A stretch of 64,000 nt of DNA, taken from NCBI GenBank assembly GCA_963965975.1, contig OZ014418.1, positions 4,042,775 through 4,106,774 on the forward strand. The letters are read 5' to 3'. The position numbers and the translations under genes are program-made. Positions 60,140-64,000 of the stretch are shown here, in pieces. The notes beneath the pieces are model-generated. The model did no database searches. It was given only the letters and a program-made list of their open reading frames with translations, and was not told the DNA's origin. The stretch comes from Xestospongia bergquistia (taxonomy: Eukaryota; Porifera; Demospongiae; Haplosclerida; Petrosiidae). Numbering within the stretch: position 1 is the first letter of the stretch; the number at the start of each line of letters is the position of its first letter.

Positions 60140-61140
60140 AATATAAACACGTAACTGTTGACTTACAGACAACCAAAAGTGCTCTCTCAAACTTCAAACT
60201 TATCTTCGTACCACAACAAAGACTCAGCAAACAGTAGCATGACGTTCGTTTCTACTTCTAGATACCTTTTTGGCGGTACAAAGAGGACAAAGCTTGACAC
60301 AGCAAAATCTGATTGGTCACCGAATTATGACTCCATTATTATTATTATTATTATTATAATTAAGTCGTTTTTATACTTTTAAATAATAATTTGAAGTTCA
60401 CTATTGTCTTTTATATCATCTACAAAATGTCCATATTAGTTCTTTTGCCATTACTCTGTTATTAATGTAATTTCAATGTAAATTTTGAAAACTATCAATT
60501 TTTTTTTATTTTATCACATTTCTAATTTGATTCAGTTCTTTACACTTCACTAAATTATATTTGAAGATGCTCTGCTGTCCCTATTTTGTCCACCTCTGAT
60601 CATGATGGACTGTCTCTTCTAATTGGCCATGCGCATTCTTAAAACCAACAATCTAGTCAGTGACATATTGTTTTGAATTACTTTTATGCTGACTTGTTCA
60701 AAATTCATTTCTTCTTTCTAAAATAAGCTGGAAAAACCTCTTATACTTTAACTGTAATAACAGAAATTTGAAAGAACATTTATGAGTATCATTAATGTAT
60801 ATCAAAAACAATTCTTTCTAAAAGACCTACCAGGATCAACAGTGAGATTTGATGTGCTATTAAAAATTAAAAATGTTCTTTATTGAAATAACAAATATTC
60901 TACCTCAGGCACTACAGCAACATGCTATAAATATTTTAAGAATCATGTTGTATCCTCAATTACATGTGCAAAAAAGGAATACATTTCTAATCTTATTGTT
61001 AATACAAGAAGTTCTGGATATGGTAAATGTTTAATAATAGACACAAAGTGTTCCCAACATTACCCATTAAAATTTTATACTTGACCTCAATAAAGTTAAT
61101 GCATTAATGAATGACATCTTCACATCATGTTGCAATGATC
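60140..61140. other. Right-arm spacer between HECT C and integrase D
   Basis: There is no exon. It pairs with 46,370-47,400. A TTA microsatellite (60,331-60,357) corresponds to the longer TAA tract at 47,157-47,210, so the tract has changed length since the arms separated. Confidence 0.55.
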
Positions 61141-61149
61141 AACTTTCAT

Positions 61150-62724
61150 ATTTATAATGATTTTATCCTAATAATTGTCCCGTGAGTAATATCCGCTCTG
61201 AAGATGAAGTCCACTGTTTAATTTATTATATTACTTGTATTCCACTAAGCCATTCTTTGTTGGGTATAGTGAAATGGAGAAAACGATGAAAAATTGTGTA
61301 CTAATGGCACATTTGGTACTCTACATACAAACTAATACACAAAGGAAGGTTTATTATAGATTTTTTGCCTTAAAGGAGGGAGGGGCGGAACTGATCAAAA
61401 GTAGCAAAGTGTGCAAACTACACCAACTAAAATTCTAGGCAGGGACTGGGAGAATCCTTTCCCAGAACATTTTGGAAATTAAGGTCCTCACTTGTTTTTG
61501 TGGCTTTTGGGATTAAAGAAAGTTATAACAAATGATTATATCAAGGACAAATGTTCTTGTTCTAAATGATGTCATAATGACTAATAGTTAATGTTATGCT
61601 TTGTAAATTACATGACACATATTGTATAACATGACACTGATTACAAAATATACATACTTCAGTAATTCCAGTAACTCCCAGTACTGCCCTGCTGGTTGGT
61701 GTTTCTGTCCTAGCTTGAGCCATTCCAAGAATCCATAGCTGATGTGGTGTTCGGTTGTGTGCTGTACGGAGAGGATGATTACACCATGCCTCATGAAACA
61801 TGTCCACTTGACATTGAATAACTGGTAGATAAACAAAGTGAAGGGCACATATATCAACTTCACTAGCTGGATCTAATGGACCCACTTCTTCCAGTGAATA
61901 GAATAGGAAGTAATAGAAACTAATGCAGCCTTAAAAAGATCTCTCCATAAACGTTCTATTCTTTGGTTGTAGACACTTCTACCACAGATAAACTTCATCT
62001 GTCCAGACCTCTCTCAGAATGTTCGAGCATGAACCATCCAACTAGAACATTTTCTCCTCCATAGTCCGAGCGTACATGAGATGGTAATCCATAACACTCA
62101 TGATCGACAGCTTGCAGAAATGCATTTAAAAAAGTCACAGCTTATTAAGCAGGTAAGCATGTTACAATCTCCTTAACTAGATCATCTAAATCTTCATTGG
62201 TTATGTCACTGAATCAATTATGTTCTATCCAGAACTCCTTTAATCTTCTTTATTTTAATCGTACGTGTAGAGCAAATGATCAGTGCTGCAATCTCAGTTT
62301 CTTTAAATCCAATTTTCAACTGAGAATTTAACTTGATCCTCATATATGTCTAAAGGTGGTCAACCACGACACCCAAAGTAATCACCTCCATTTCATAGTC
62401 CTGTGTCACAATATATTTGGGGTTGCAACATTATATTGTTGAAAATGAAGAGTTCTATATAGCCTAGTTTCAGCCATGACCTCTTTCACCCAAAGTAATC
62501 ACCTTCATTTCATAGTCAGTAGTTAATTGCACAATCAATTGGCAGACTATACCAGTCACAGGAGTGAAGTCCCAGTGATTAGGAACCAGCATTTCTAGGT
62601 GTACACATCCTTTCAAATAAATAATCACATCCTTCTTAGCACCTATAGAACTCAAGGGATAGATTCTCTTCATCATCTCTATTCCTTCTTTGAGTATGTC
62701 TATGCTCTCAATCCAACCCTCCAT
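61150..62724 (-). pseudogene. DDE integrase-type transposase, decayed copy D
   Basis: The sequence starts MEGWIESIDILKEGIEMMKR (62,724 leftward), with LEMLVPNHWDFTPVTGI. It then has an internal rearrangement near 62,400-62,470, where part of the AVASPN..LHR region is copied out of order. It retains the [18 protein letters not shown] and YLPVIQCQVDMF segments and ends near [13 protein letters not shown], with the shared intron sequence following to about 61,380. The WHIDGYHK segment with the first catalytic Asp is deleted. Confidence 0.7.
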
Positions 62725-62749
62725 CTTCATCAAGTACACACAAACAACA

Positions 62750-63175
62750 CACCTGGAGTTTAAATTGATTATATTCATTGTGGTATTGTGTAGGTAGAGT
62801 GAGTGAAAAGGTACATGTACAGGCTGTTGGATAGAAGGTTGTTGGATTATTAAACTACTTATCTTTGCAATCCTCTAAATAGTCTCCAAAAAGTATGTAT
62901 GTTGCCATTTTTTCTATGGCTTGAATTATCAGAATAGCAAACTCAGTTTTGAAACAGAGACTTAATACTCACTATTAGGAATAGAAGAACAAACACATTA
63001 TCACAGACTACATGTACTATTGAATTTTCTATTCAATCAATACCTGGAGACAATTCAGTATGGTTTGATGAAGTAGTTAACAGCTTTCCAGACTATTCAA
63101 GTGAGACTTCATGGCATCTACCATATACTAAGAGTTTGAAGTCCATTCAATAGTTGATCAAGTTCAGCTTTTGAT
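62750..63175 (-). pseudogene. HECT gene 3' fragment (copy D)
   Basis: This is the mirror of copy A's HECT fragment. It contains the segment upstream of LDQLLNGLQTL, the AMKSHL..LE part, the IEN/IVHVVC-type segment and YNEYNQFKLQ at its end. It abuts the start of integrase D in the same head-to-tail arrangement as in copy A. Confidence 0.55.
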
Positions 63176-63400
63176 CAAAGTATGTATAGTTTGAGTTAAG
63201 GACTGCCATTTTCAATCATAGAGATTTGGTTTTAAGATCTGTCATAGAGATGTTAAAACTTTATGTTATGTGAATAGTACTTAAGACCATGGTAATCATG
63301 TTCATTAAGGTGATGTCATTCTTGTCATATGAATTACTTACTAACATCACTTTCCATAGACATCTTCTGCCTAAACTTCAGTATCCACTCAAGTTAGTAC

Positions 63401-64000
63401 AAAATTTATATGTATGACTTCAAAAGTGACTTTGTAAGCCAATAGTCATGAACAGAATGATTTCAACTGCCATAACGTCTTTGACAGTGCTGTACTCACT
63501 GCTTATATAGGAAAGCAATGACAAGTACATGTATGCATGTGAAGTATGCTGTGAGGCACACACTTACTCATAACATGGACATGTTAGTCAGTTTCACTTT
63601 ATGCTCTTTGTCATGACCAACTCTCTGTCTACTAACACATCAGTTGTCCTTTCAAATAAGATCACAACGTCATCTTATTTGAGGCAAAAATTTAGGGTTG
63701 TAAATATGCAACACTTGACCTTTCCTTTCAATACTAAATCCTGACTGGAGTTTTAGCTTTCTTTATATAATTCATGCTGTATATTTATTCACTTAACTGA
63801 TTGTCAGCAATAGTCCTTCAATAATGATTCTCATGATCACAATTTCCTTTTTTACTTTTTGATAGTTTATTTCAGAGCAAAGAATGAGTGCAATAACACA
63901 AACTAGTACAAACACACATCTTGAAATATAAGAAATACCCTATATATAAGTTGGTTATGTAAAAAAGATTTGAAGTGGGGTAATGGGGATGATAAATTAA
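63401..64000. other. Flank outside the inverted repeat
   Basis: No exon or repeat is recognised. Similarity to the left arm ends near 63,400. Confidence 0.5.

Larger units (their letters stand above)
54548..63400. repeat. Right arm of giant inverted repeat
   Basis: This is the reverse-complement counterpart of the left arm. It contains the only intact integrase frame and a complete set of integrase exons. It also retains a roughly 400-bp integrase intron and exon stretch (61,150-61,560) that the left arm lost. Confidence 0.85.

Noticed and set aside
44480..63400. Palindrome as a pure assembly artefact
   Set aside because: The arms differ by point changes, indels, reciprocal stops and one 400-bp deletion, which a mirrored assembly error would not produce. 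Long reads would still be the proper test.

Overview
The window looks like nuclear DNA from an animal, most likely a demosponge of the Amphimedon type. It is strongly AT-rich, and gene pieces are split by short GT..AG introns, one of only 53 bp. The families present (ROCO-like GTPase with COR region, NLR-type leucine-rich repeats, death-fold exons, fibrinogen-like lectin fragments, Penelope, Ty3 and non-LTR retroelement debris) are ones I associate with sponge and cnidarian genomes. The species call is inference. No bacterial operon, rRNA, tRNA or CRISPR array is visible. Few genes are intact; this is a repeat-rich, heavily duplicated region.

Layout. 0-3.5 kb is AT-rich with a Penelope-like GIY-YIG remnant at about 0.7-1.0 kb. 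3.5-5.3 kb (minus) is a broken ROCO-like GTPase/COR gene. 5.3-27.2 kb is a duplicated region: copy 1 (5.27-11.2 kb) of an unidentified multi-exon minus-strand gene, a 5.6-kb satellite (11.54-17.11 kb), a partial copy (18.04-20.15 kb), then another large copy (21.62-26.12 kb) bracketed by two direct copies of a further exon block. The last copy is nearly identical to copy 1. One partial copy carries a 185-bp hAT-like MITE with an 8-bp target duplication, and the empty site is visible in copy 1. 27.6-33.1 kb has two fibrinogen-like lectin fragments, a Ty3 integrase fragment, paired perfect palindromes, and a possible first exon of a plus-strand gene. 33.9-40.9 kb (minus) has a leucine-rich-repeat exon, then coiled-coil and death-fold exons of an innate-immunity-type gene with several lesions. 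41.3-43.1 kb has a short tandem repeat and a reverse-transcriptase remnant between TTA microsatellites.

44.5-63.4 kb is the most striking part: a giant inverted repeat with arms of about 8.5-9 kb around a loop of about 1.5 kb. Read outward from the loop, each arm carries a DDE integrase-type transposase gene, a convergent HECT-type E3 ubiquitin-ligase gene, a second decayed integrase copy, the 3' end of a second HECT gene, and about 180-bp repeat sequence. Only one integrase (54,764-56,691, two exons) keeps an open frame with D, D and E catalytic residues. Both long HECT copies are broken, but at different positions, so a common ancestor was probably open. I read this as an inverted duplication of a DNA transposon that carries, or repeatedly travels with, a HECT ubiquitin ligase. 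The termini of that element could not be fixed.
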